This document shows positions 1 through 12,200 of a stretch of DNA of 64,000 nt, one piece after another. Position 1 is the stretch's first letter, and each line of letters opens with the position of its first letter. Source of the stretch: Serripes groenlandicus (lineage: Eukaryota; Mollusca; Bivalvia; Cardiida; Cardiidae); the NCBI GenBank assembly GCA_031761405.1, contig JASEVX010000133.1, forward strand, positions 1 through 64,000, written 5' to 3'. The notes under the pieces are model-generated. The model saw nothing but the letters and a program-made list of their open reading frames with translations, did not search any database and was not told the origin of the DNA. The position numbers and the translations under genes were made by a program.

Positions 1-79
1 GTAACACAGCTATAGGTCTAGTGCCGTACATACATCGAAACAGTGTGCAGGTTGTTGACATACATCCGAGTTCTCAACA

Positions 80-232
80 ATGGATACGCTGTTAGCCGCT
101 CTGTGCGCTGGACTACTTGTTCTAGTGATTTACAAGTTGTTTACCTTTGCTCTAGGATATTATCAGATATGCGTAAAGCTTCGGAAAATCCCTCAACCAC
201 CTGGACATTGGCTATACGGACATCTCAATCAG
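80..232 (+). CDS. CYP4 exon 1 (residues 1-51)
   Basis: Encodes the N-terminal membrane anchor (a leucine/valine-rich stretch, residues ~4-27) followed by the basic and proline-rich hinge, ending in GHLNQ. The donor is AG|gtatac in phase 0. Only 79 bases of upstream sequence are in the window, so the promoter and any 5' non-coding exon are not visible. Confidence 0.93.
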
Positions 233-3200
233 GTATACGAAACGATATTTCGCTGTTTGTAAAAGACCGCATCGGTGGTGTATTGGTAGAGCGTCCGCCT
301 CGAGTGCAGCAGTCGTGGGTTCGAGCCACGTCCGTTTCATACATAAAACCTTATACATGGTAGTAATGGCTGCCTTCTTGGTGCTCAGGGTTGCATTGAA
401 AGCGACGTAAAACACTTAAGAAGCGTTTCTGCAGAAGCATTGCAAAACAGGACATTGTTTACATCTAGAACAAAAGTTCATTCTTTTTCACAATGTTTTC
501 AACTTTTTCAACAAATTGATCTTCCCAAAAGCCGATAACACACTAATATAAGGCCAGCTTTAACTCTTTCCCTCATATAGACGCTTTCTGACGCCTCTGC
601 AGCAGACGGCTTTTTGAAAACATAGTGACAAAAAAAGAAATTGCTCAAAACGAGCAATTTCTCTTTTTGCCACAATGTTTAACACTTTTAGTCATAGATT
701 TATCCATACAATTATAGAGATTTTCAAATTTTTGACAAAATATATTTGCTGCAGAAACGTCGTATGAGGTAAAGGGTGAAGACATACGTGTGTACAATAT
801 ACATGTACCAACACTTATCTTTTACTTTGATCAACATTTAAAGCTGTGCTTGATTATTCCCATCCTCGGTACCCAGGCTATTCATAAAATATATGATACC
901 CTGGGCAAATTGGCTGTAAAACATATCGAACTCATGAGTAATTTATGAGGTGAAATGCAGCCGCTTGATTGACCTCATGTCATTCGAAAATTATAGTGTA
1001 TTTACGGAGGAAATCGTGGCGCATGCTTTACGAAGTTTCGCTAGCCAATTTGCCGAGGGTATTATATATATTTTATGAATAGCCTGGGTACCGAGAATGA
1101 ATTATTACACGAATGGAAGAAACCTGCGTGCAAATACTAGTATGCTTAACCCTTTCCCTCATACGACAATTCTGCAGCAGACGACTTTGAACATATTTTG
1201 TCAAAAAAATGAAAATCTCTTTAGTTGAATGGATAACCAATGACGAAAAGTGGAAAACATTGTGTCAAAAGGAGAAATTGCTCGTTTTGAGCAATTTCTT
1301 CTTTTGTCACTATGTTTTCAAAAAGCCGTCTGCTGCAGAGGCGTCAGAAAGCGTCTATATGAGGGAAAGGGTTAAAGATTCAAACGGAAACTTTTAACCC
1401 TCTTTGACTGATTGCCGAACAGCGCAGATCTAGATAAGACCGCGCGAACACGCTGGCTTACCTAGATATACACTAGAAGTAAATATCATCGGGTTGGGTT
1501 CTCGCATTAGGCTCTCACTGGCGTGTGCTGCACTAATCTAAACACAGTTAAGGCGTATATCAACATGCGTATTCACAAACTTACTATTCTAAATGCATTA
1601 TCATTCTAAATCGGAAGATTATTCTCAATTTCAAAGAAAGTGATTTAGCAAATCAGGGCTTGTGGTTCAATATGTTTGTTGTATTGGAGGATTTACGCGG
1701 TTTTCAACATTTTTTCAGTTATATCACCGTGACAGTTAACTTAATTAATCACGATCCCTGGGTGAACAAACCAGTAGTAGTCTAGGAAATTGGCCTTGCG
1801 AAAGGGTACTCCACCGTTACCATTGCGCCGCGACTGCGATTCGGGTTCAATATAAATTAAGATTGAGAATAGAAAACGATTGTTAGAAATGTTGGGAAAG
1901 GTTAGTTTCCAAGGTCGATCTGAGTTTACCGGTTATCAAGCGCAACTAGAACTTTCACATGAAACGTTAATCTTTTGCGCCGAAAATTAAAAATGTGACA
2001 TTAACCTTTGATCTACATGTATTGACATGCCAATCAACAGGGATGTGGCTCTTCCTTGCGTCATTGTCATTGCATTTATGAAGTAGTATTATCCTAACTT
2101 GACAGAAGAATGGCCTCAGAGTCAGGTAACCATTTTGTTTATAGACAATCAGACATGGTGAAACAAGTAAACCACTTTCCACCTTAAAATATAATCAATG
2201 CTTATGCATGGATATTTTGCATTACAGATATGGGATTCAGTTACATATAATGAGACAATAAAACAGTTTGTCAACAATGGCGGAAGTCGAATGTACTGTA
2301 TTTGGATTGGTCCATTTCCAGCTGTAGGGGTAACGCATCCGGAAACGATCAAACAAGTAATGAAACAGGAGTCGCGAAAAGCTAAAGGACAAGCAGATGG
2401 CTACCGTTTCATGTTTCCATGGATTGGTGAGTAGTCTCATTTCAGTCCTTGGTTAGCGTCGTGGATTTGGAACCGGGCATTCAGGGTTCGATCCCCAGGC
2501 GCGGCGCTGTGTCCATGGTTGAGTGCTCTTGGTCAAGGCATATTAGCTAGTCCAGTACTGGTTTGTTTCACCAAGGATCATGATTAAGTTAAATATGGCC
2601 GTGATAAAACTGAAATAATGTTGAAAACGGCGTTAACCCCAATAAAACAAACATATTGAACCACAAGTTCTGATTTGCTAAATCGCTTTCTTTGGAATAA
2701 ATGAACTGTCACCGTGATATAATTGAAATAATGTTCAAATAGGCGTAAAATCCCAACAAAACAGACAAATCAATTCAGTCCGCGTGTAGAAGGTACATCT
2801 ACGAATATATGAAACTTTAAAAGCTACTGTTTGTGAATTGTGTAGTTTCGCATCAGCCTGATTCACACCGGGTGCGGGTGGTCGCGGGCTCGATCTCTGG
2901 CCGAGTCATATGAACTACTTTAAAACTGGTAGATATGGCTCTCCCTTATGGGCGCACGGCGTATTTGGGTTCGCATTACGTTTGACTCTCTGTCGTCAGG
3001 ATGTATGGACCAGAAGCACCGGTAAATTACACATGGAACCATGTGATATGATTAAACATTGTTGAAAGTGGCGTAAATCTCCATACAAAGAAACACATGA
3101 TCCTGTGCACCGTGCTTAAAATCTTTGGAAAATCTCAAGCAGCTTTTAACACAGTCTAGTTGTAATTTGTTCCGGTTGTGACGAGTGTCATTGTTATTGT

Positions 3201-6200
3201 TGTACTCACAGTGTTAGCAATTATCTTTTCCGGAATGATTTTAAAGGTCGTCTGCTGCTTGTATATATATTACACGTCGTCTGTATCAGGGAACCAATAC
3301 AAAATCAACCTGGTTGATGAAGTGAAAGGGACCCGTGATATAACTGAATTTTTTTTAAAACGGCGTAAAACACAAAACAATCAATCAATCATTAAATCCA
3401 TGTACTTCCTCAAAATCATCTTTAAGACGAAATCATAACGCTCAACAGAAGCGTACCTGGTTTAAAATCAAGTAAACGCACATACATGTACGTGCTATGG
3501 GGTCCAACATTGCATCTGGTGCATTCTAGGAGCATCTTTTTAGCACATACAGAAAACATACACTAGGCATAACCGCAAACAAGTTTATAACATCGCCTGT
3601 AAATAAATAAACACCACAATTAGATCGATTTTAACAAAGCGGGATCTCGGATGTATTAAGATAGCCCTAACACACTGGACGCTCGGACAAGTGCTAGTTA
3701 AACGCAGTAATTTGAAGACATCCGAGTTATCGGTCAGTTTAATAGGATAACTTGAATATACCCCACACTTCATTAGTGATTGCATGGAATACATATTATC
3801 TATGTTAAGTGGTGGGCGTTTCTTTAATCAACCAATAGGCTGCATCATTGTCAGAATTGATATAGTTGGTTAAGTTACCTCCCACATATTCACATATTCG
3901 TCTCCATTTTCTGTTAAACAATAGATAAATTAATTAAAATGTTTAATTCAGCAATGTTCAAAAATACAATACTAAATCCGTTCATTTTTAAAATTATTTA
4001 TAAAACTAATTATTCTAACACACGTACTTAAGTAATTATAAAATCGGAGTTAAAAACATTTTGCCTAGTTCAAGTTTAAACTTAATTATACATCGATTCA
4101 TGTTGTACTAACACGCGTTAAGTCTTTGGGAGATATTGAGATAAAGGGTGAAATTAATTGTTTTGAGGTAGTTCTCCCTTTTCAAGAATGTTTTCAAAAG
4201 TTATATGAACAGAACAGAACAGAACACAAATTTTATTTGGACTTAAACAAGATGTTTCTCGTCCATACATGATTACCAGTTATTTTCAGGTCATAATAAT
4301 AAGAACATCTATATTACATTAAATTATACACAAATATATAAATATATAAACATGTACATACATACATTATGTCATACACATATACATACACTCACACAAA
4401 CCCACACACACACACATATATACAAAGAAATACTAATACTGATAATTATATTAGTATTGCTCATTTTACAACATACATTTATTTACAGAATGTGTAAGTG
4501 CAAGAGAGAATAATTAAACATTTCATGTATATAAGTAGTTTCTTCTTATCACAAGAGCGCATTTAATATAACTGATCAGGTTATTGATCGTTGACTTGTC
4601 CGTAGAACATAACAATTCACACAGTTTGTGTACACTAGGTCTATCAATGAAATGGTTACTTAAATATCTTTTCCTAATTACTTTATATACATTACAAGTA
4701 AGAATAAAATGAAATTCATCTTCTATGTCGCCATTATTACATATTTTACAAAGTCGTTGGTTTCTCTCCACCCTGCCTGCCCCATATCGACCAGTCTGTA
4801 TGTGTAGATTATGAGCAGATAGGCGAATTTGCACAATTACTTTCCTGTCCGATTTCAAACTTATCAAATCTAAGTAGTGCTCGTATTCGAAGTCAGGCTT
4901 AATTTCTTTATATAAAGTAAGCACCTTATTTTCTCTCAAATCACTTGACCACTGTTGGATAAAATTGTCAATTAGTCTTTGTTTGAAGATTGTTAAGAAA
5001 TTCTTCGGATTAACACTAAGCGGTACTTCCCATACATATAAAAATCCATTGTTTGCTAACATACTGCTTACTTTTGCGGCCCAATTTTTGTGTCCTTTCT
5101 TGAGATCATCTAGTAAGCACTGGTACACTGATGTAATAATACAATTGTCTGTCCGATTTACTTTAAACCAATATTTTAAAATTCTTATTTGTCTAGCAAT
5201 ACTAAGAGGAAAACGCCCTAATTCTCCGTAAACACCAACGTTACTAGTGGATAATTTTACACCTAATAGCCTTTTACAAAACTTATATATGTTGCATACA
5301 TAAGCTGTCGGAAGTCGTTTATATTAGGTAAATAATTAACCCTCATCCAGCTGGGTTAATCATCCGTGATTTCAGATATGTTCTCGCCCTATGATATATT
5401 GATTGATTAGGGTTTAACGCCGTTTTCAACAATGTTGCAGTCATATCACGGCGACCAGTTCACCTACTCGTGCGTTTTCTGGCTTTCCCTCACCATATTT
5501 TCCAAGCAACTGGCTGGTTTTCCACATAGACTATAAGCCCGTTGGTTAAAACGAATGACCCCTATATTGACAGTCCGGGTCGCCACCGATTGAGCCAACG
5601 GGACTGGGCTCTCGTCCAATGATCTACTAATTGAATATCAGAGCAAACAATGACTGGACGTTTCTTGGTCTTCCTGTTAATGTGGTTTTAAATCGATATT
5701 GCAGGAAAGGAACAACACGTTTAATCACAGGATACAATACGTATCTTGCAGGATGCACTTAGATCACGGATGCACGGTTACTTCCGATAATAAATCTCGA
5801 CGATACTAAGTAGGCGTATGGTAGGAAGACGCTCCATATTCTTTCAGACCTTATATAGTCTTTTGAGAAAGCACAACACATGGTTCGGAGTTCTGATACT
5901 GGTTTAAGAACATGAATTATGCCTTATGCCTGGATACGCGCCTGCTCAACCATTCGAGATAACTTTCTCATAAGCAATGAACTTCAAACCTTTACCACAT
6001 ATAGACGCTTTCTGACGCCTCTGCAGCATAGGACTTTTTAAAACATTGTGGCAAAAGGAGAAATTGCTCATATGAACAATTACTCCTTTTTGTTTTCATT
6101 TGGATTCAAAACATCTTCTTCCATCTAAAGAGTCAATCCAGGGATTGTGAGTTCGAATCCCGGCTCGGCCAACTTTCTTTCCGACGATTGACAAAAGTCA

Positions 6201-9200
6201 ATGCGACAAGCGTCATTCGTCTTCCACCAATGGGCTAAGTCTATGTGAAAAGCAGCCAGTTGAGTACTTGTGTGAGAAAACCAGGAAATGCATGAGTAGG
6301 TGAACTTGCCGCCGTGATATAACTGAGAAATTGCTAAAATCTGCGTTAAACCCAAATCAATCAATCAATCAATCAATTAATCAATCAATCATCTAAAGAG
6401 TTTCCATATTGTTTGACTAAACAGATATCTGCTGCAGATTTATCGAATGCGGGAAAGGGTCGACACATGTTAACGTATACTAAAAATACCATGTATGATG
6501 ATTACACGAAACCAGGCAATTATTATGCCGCAACATGCACAACGTTACCTTCCGTGATTCATCGCGAAGTGCACATAGTAGACAGTGTTACTCACATGAA
6601 TGAATGTCAGAGCAATACGTATTGAGCCCCGTTGTGGGGGTGGGGAGGGGGGGGGGGGGTTAATACAGAGGATGTGTGCTCGAAACCTTGACAGGCCAAA
6701 CATCAATGAGACAAACGTCATTCATCTTCCAGCAATAGTCTTAACAGTCCTTGTGGGAGAGCAGCCAAATGCATATAGAAAATAATCGTGCGTGGAGTTT
6801 TGATATATAACAACGCCAGTAAACACATCGACAGGTGAACTGACCGCCGTGATTCGATTTAGAAATTGTTGTAAACTGCGTTCATCCCAAATCAATCAAT
6901 CAATCGACATTATTGTAGTTGTTTTCAAGCGCTACATCAATGATTCTTTTAAACGTCGACCGCCTCGAGTGCAGGAGGTCGCGGGTTCGATCCCCGGCCG
7001 GGTCATACCAATGACTTTACAAATGGTAGTAATGACTGCCCTCCTTGGCGCTCAGGGTTGCGCGGTTAGCATTACGACTGACTGGCTGGTGTCAATATAA
7101 ATTGTTGAAAGCGGCGTTAAACATCAATTAAACAATCGAACTTTTTAATGTCTGTTTAGTGAAGGCTAACTCGGATCGTCATAGTTCAAAAAAGAATTCG
7201 GACCATAGTCTGTATTATGCGAATCCTATTTTCTTTTGTAAATGTGTAGAAACAGATAAAATGAAAGTTAAGAACGTAGACATGCCTTATCTCGTGACCG
7301 CAACTGAATTGTCATTTTTTGCTTTGTACATTCGTGTGTCTGGTTAAGGGGTCACGTACGATATATAGGCCATCACAATGATTAACTCTTTCAGCGCCGA
7401 ATTGTTTAAAGTAGACTCTTCCATGTTCAAAATCGGGCGTCTCCATTTCTCATGTATTGAAAGTTTGGACTATTTTGATAACTAAAAGGTAAACAATGCT
7501 GATTTTAGGTGAGACAGCTCGTTACGAGCTGACTCACATGAATCAGTATTGTTTGCAAAAAACTAAATTTTGCCTTTGGCGCTGAAAGAGTTAAACTCTT
7601 AAACAATCAATGATCAGATATGTATATATAGGTTTTTTCACTCTTCAATGGATTGTTTGTGTTATTATAGTAAAACAATCGTATTACGTTAGACTAATTC
7701 CAAATGTTAGGGTTATTCTGTCGTCTTCAAACTATAAGCGGCAAATATACCCGTAACCCATTAGGAGTGAAATCAAATTGAAAGGTCAAGGTTAAATAAG
7801 AATATGCAGTTAAACCAGACGCTCATTTTATGATAACGGTAAAAACCTGTATTACCAAGGTTTACATGCCCTATTTAATCCATACGGTGTATACTTGTAT
7901 ACATGTATGTCACAAAAACCCTAACGTTATTAATACACATTTAAATAAGATCGATCGATTGATTGTTTTGTTAGCTGTTTTACGCCGCTCTCAACTTTTT
8001 TTCAGTTATATCACGGCGTTTCCTGGATAAGTTGCATGTACTACTGGTCCATTTATACTCACAACGGTCGGGCAGTCGTAATGCTAACCCCGCAACCCTG
8101 AGAGCCAAGGAGGGTAGTAATGACTACCATTTCTTAAAGTCTTTGGTGTGACCCGACCGGGGATCGAAATTGCAACCTCCTGAACCAAGAGCGGAAGCTC
8201 TACCTCTTTACCTATTTAAATAAGGCTCTACATGTGAGTCCATGATAAATGATTCTTGTAAAAAATTATCTAAATCTACTAAGACTAATTGGCCGACGGT
8301 ACCGTGCCTGATCAGACTGTGGGTATGCGCTGGCTGATCTGAATATACACAGTTGTAAATGCAAAACGGGTTGTTTTAACCGAGCACCGCTAAGTTAGTG
8401 TTGTATTATACTTATGCATGTATGACTAGTGTATAATCAACACGTTTGCGTCAACACAATTGCCTAAATCATCAATCGTATCATCATACAATACGCCGAA
8501 CTGAATGCTAGAACATATTTATTTTAACAATCAAACACTCGCCCCACGATGATCATGGTGATGTTCTAGTAACATAGCCTTGTACTGAGTTGTAAGACTT
8601 TAAAAATGGAAGTTCTAAAGCAGTTTCGCTCGTTGGCGTTCCTGCTTACGGAGATAGCATTACGACTGATGCATCGGTGTCTGTCCAAATGATATCGGCA
8701 GTACTTGTATTTTACCCAGGTAACGCCGTCATATAACTGAGATACTGTTGAGAGCGGCATAAAACAACATCGACAACCTTAGCTGATTGGTTGTTTGGTG
8801 TTGTACGCCGTTTGCAACACTTTGCCAGTTATATCACGGGGTTTTCTGGGTACGTTACCAAGGCTACTGGTCCATTTATCCTGAAGACCGCTTCGGTGAT
8901 GTAGTGGTAGAGCGTCCGCATCGGGTACAGTAGGTCGCGGGTTCGATCCCCGGTCGTGTCATACCAAAGACTTAAGCAATGGGAGTCTTTGCTGGCCACC
9001 TTGGCGCTCAGGGAGTGCAGCCATGACTTCCATTTTTAAAGTATTTTGTATGAACCACAGCCATTTTTAAAGTATTTTGTATGAACCACAGCCATTTTTA
9101 AAGTATTTTGTATGAACCACAACTATTTTTGAAGCAAGCTCGATTTTATATTTGTAACCACTTGATTATAGGTGACGGACTCTTATTAAGCGATGGAAAG

Positions 9201-12200
9201 AAATGGGAAAGAAATAGGAAACTTCTCACTCCTGCCTTCCATTTCGATATCTTGAGGGGATACACTGTCTCCATGAATACCGCTTCAAATATATTTATGG
9301 TAAGGAACTTCAACATACACGTATATACTTCTGAGGGAATTAGAACCGCTTTCTATGACGTGTGATAACATTGTATGTTCAATTGTATTATATCTGATTT
9401 GTTGGTTGACTCGGATTATTCGATCTTTATTCATATTGAAAAAAAGTGAGCAGTAAACAATATAGGCTATGAAAGTATGGAAGACAGTGTTGCAGAGCTC
9501 GGCCCCTCGTACCAAAGGTCCCGGGTTCTGAAATTTAGGATTTTTTCACACAAACGGCGCGAGTACTGGTTAAGTCTCAAGAAGCAGAAATGGAGCGTGA
9601 TTAATATAAGCTGAAAGCTTGTTTCGCAATCGATGTAAGATAAATAAGTTTAAAGTTAAACATATAGGCTCGGAGCTGCATCGTGCAATGAATTGTGGCA
9701 AAGCAGATTTCCTAGCCGAACACTGGTATGTCACACAGGGATCATTTGTAAGTTTGCTGTAGCTGTATTACTTATAACTGGAATGCTGCTGGAAACCGCG
9801 TAAAAGTCCAATAAAACAAATACAAACTATATTCCAACGATACATCTTACGATATGTCTAGTTAACATGTGTCATCCTGTATCATTTAAACATGCAATGT
9901 AAGAACCAAATGTATTTGAGAAATAACGCCCCCCTGTAACTGATCGTAATATACTTTGGTCGCAAATGCTTTCCAATAAGTGTTCGCAGAGTGCTACTCA
10001 TTTTGAAATAACTCCAACCTAATTCATCTTACATCGACTTTGAAACAAGTTCTTACATAGTAAATTGACTAATGATATCTCCTTCCAACATATTTTAACC
10101 AGTACGCGCGTCGATCAGTTTATGGGTTGACCAGGTCCTTGACGAACTGTTTGTGGAAGACAATGGTGCAGATGGTAGAGCGTTGACCTCTCGTACCAAA
10201 GGTCCCTGGTTCCGGGATTCCGTGATGACCGGGTTCAGCTTTCGGGATTTTCCCACACAAACTGCGCGAGTACTTCGCGAGTGCTGGTTAAGTCCACATA
10301 AAGCAGACATAGCGCGCGTATAGTATCAGCTGAAAGCTTGTTTCGCAATCGAAGTAAAATAAACAAGTCTAAACTAAAGTCCTCACGGGATTTGAATCTG
10401 GAACCCTGAACCGGGAAGCAGTCACCTGTAAGTCAAAATACAGTGGTTGATTTGGAGATTTTGTATTACAGAACAAAATAGAACAGGCGAGTAAGAATGG
10501 TAAAGGTTTCGATATTTTCCCCTTCGCCTGCAAACTGACGCTGGATGTAATGTTGCGGAGTGCTTTATCCTATGATGATGCGGATCACATCCAGAACGAT
10601 AAGTAAGATTACTATTCTTGAATCGCTTGCTATCGGTTATTAGCGTATAGATTGTAGAAACTATTGATTTATTTGAATTTTAATCTGATTTGTATTCATA
10701 AGGATTTTTAGATCATTTAAAATAAATCTTCTCAATACTCTGACTTATTGAAAACTACAACGTCACATATATTCTTTGTATTTTTGTATTTTGCCATTTG
10801 TACATGTTTGCAAATAAAATATTTTGTATTGTATTGTATTGTATTGTTGTATTGTGGATGAAAACTAGAATCGGAATATTTGAACCTGACACACCATAGC
10901 CAGGTCATCCATCCTGGCACTATGTACGTAGAAAGCCAACACCTATCCACAACCCACGTCGCTATAAAATCCGGTTCCTACAACATGGTTGTAGAAGAAA
11001 TGTGTTTACATGTACCATATTCCAATTACATGTTTGAGCCTGACATGCCATAGTCAGGTCATCCATCCAGGCACTTACCGCAATGTACGTAGAAAGTCAA
11101 CATATGTACCCAAACAACGTCGCTATACAATCCGATTCTTACACCATGGTTGTAGAAGTAGTGTTTGTACATGTACCATATTCAAATTACACGTCTCCCC
11201 ATTTCTTCTTCGCTTTGACTTAAATGATAATCAACAGGGTCCAATTCCACCAAACTTACTTGGCGCTAAGTAAAACTTAAAAGCTTGTAAACAAATTTCA
11301 TCATTTTTGTTTCCCTTCTTAAATGCCTAAATATGTAATTTCTTAACAATAATTGTTAGCCAGCACGGTAACAACTCATGTCAACTTAGCCATTTACTTA
11401 AAATACATTCCACCATTCATGTTTTACCAAATAGTAGGGAAAATAACAATGATGAAATTTGCTTTTAAGTATTTAAGTATTACTTATCGCTAAGTTAGGT
11501 TGGTGGAACTGGACCCAGAACATCAAGGCGCGTCATCCGCGACGTATCTAGGGACCACTGTCTATTTAAACAGGGTCCGGGGATAAGGGTGGTGTCAACC
11601 CATATTCTACCTCTGCCTCCGAAATTGCAAGTTATAGCGGAAATTCAACTGTTGTGTGATGGATTTCATACATTGCATGGTCAGTTTATGTGAAAAATGG
11701 ACCTCATTTTGCAGTCATTATGCGGTAATTGAAATAACACTGACATTGTCACTGTATTTTCAGAGATGTGCCCTATATTGTTGCTGTCCGTCGAATATCA
11801 GAGATGATGTGGCTCCGCATGTTGTAAGTTGGTTTTATTTCTAGCTATTTTACTTCAATGCCCGACTAAATAGTATTCCTAGTTTTCTCTTATTTGTCAA
11901 GATGAACAGATATTCTTAATATTTTCGAGAGACAAATTCATAGTAAGTCTTCATAGACGCTCAGTTTATGGAATTTCAGCTTAACCCAAAGCTGGAAAAT
12001 GAACGTTTTCTAACAATTACCATTGTTATGTAAATAATTTAAGTGTATTGGTGTTTGACAAAAAGAAAACAAGAATGGCTTACACATTAGGTTTGATCAC
12101 TAATACGTTTGTAACCTCCCGTAATAATTCCCCTATTTTATTGTAGAAAGTATAAATACGTGTTTGACTGTGTGTTCAAGTGGACAACTTTAGGAAGAGA

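Noticed and set aside
212..415. Minus ORF of 67 residues over exon 1 and the first SINE
   Set aside because: Overlaps the CYP4 exon and a SINE on the opposite strand. It is a shadow.
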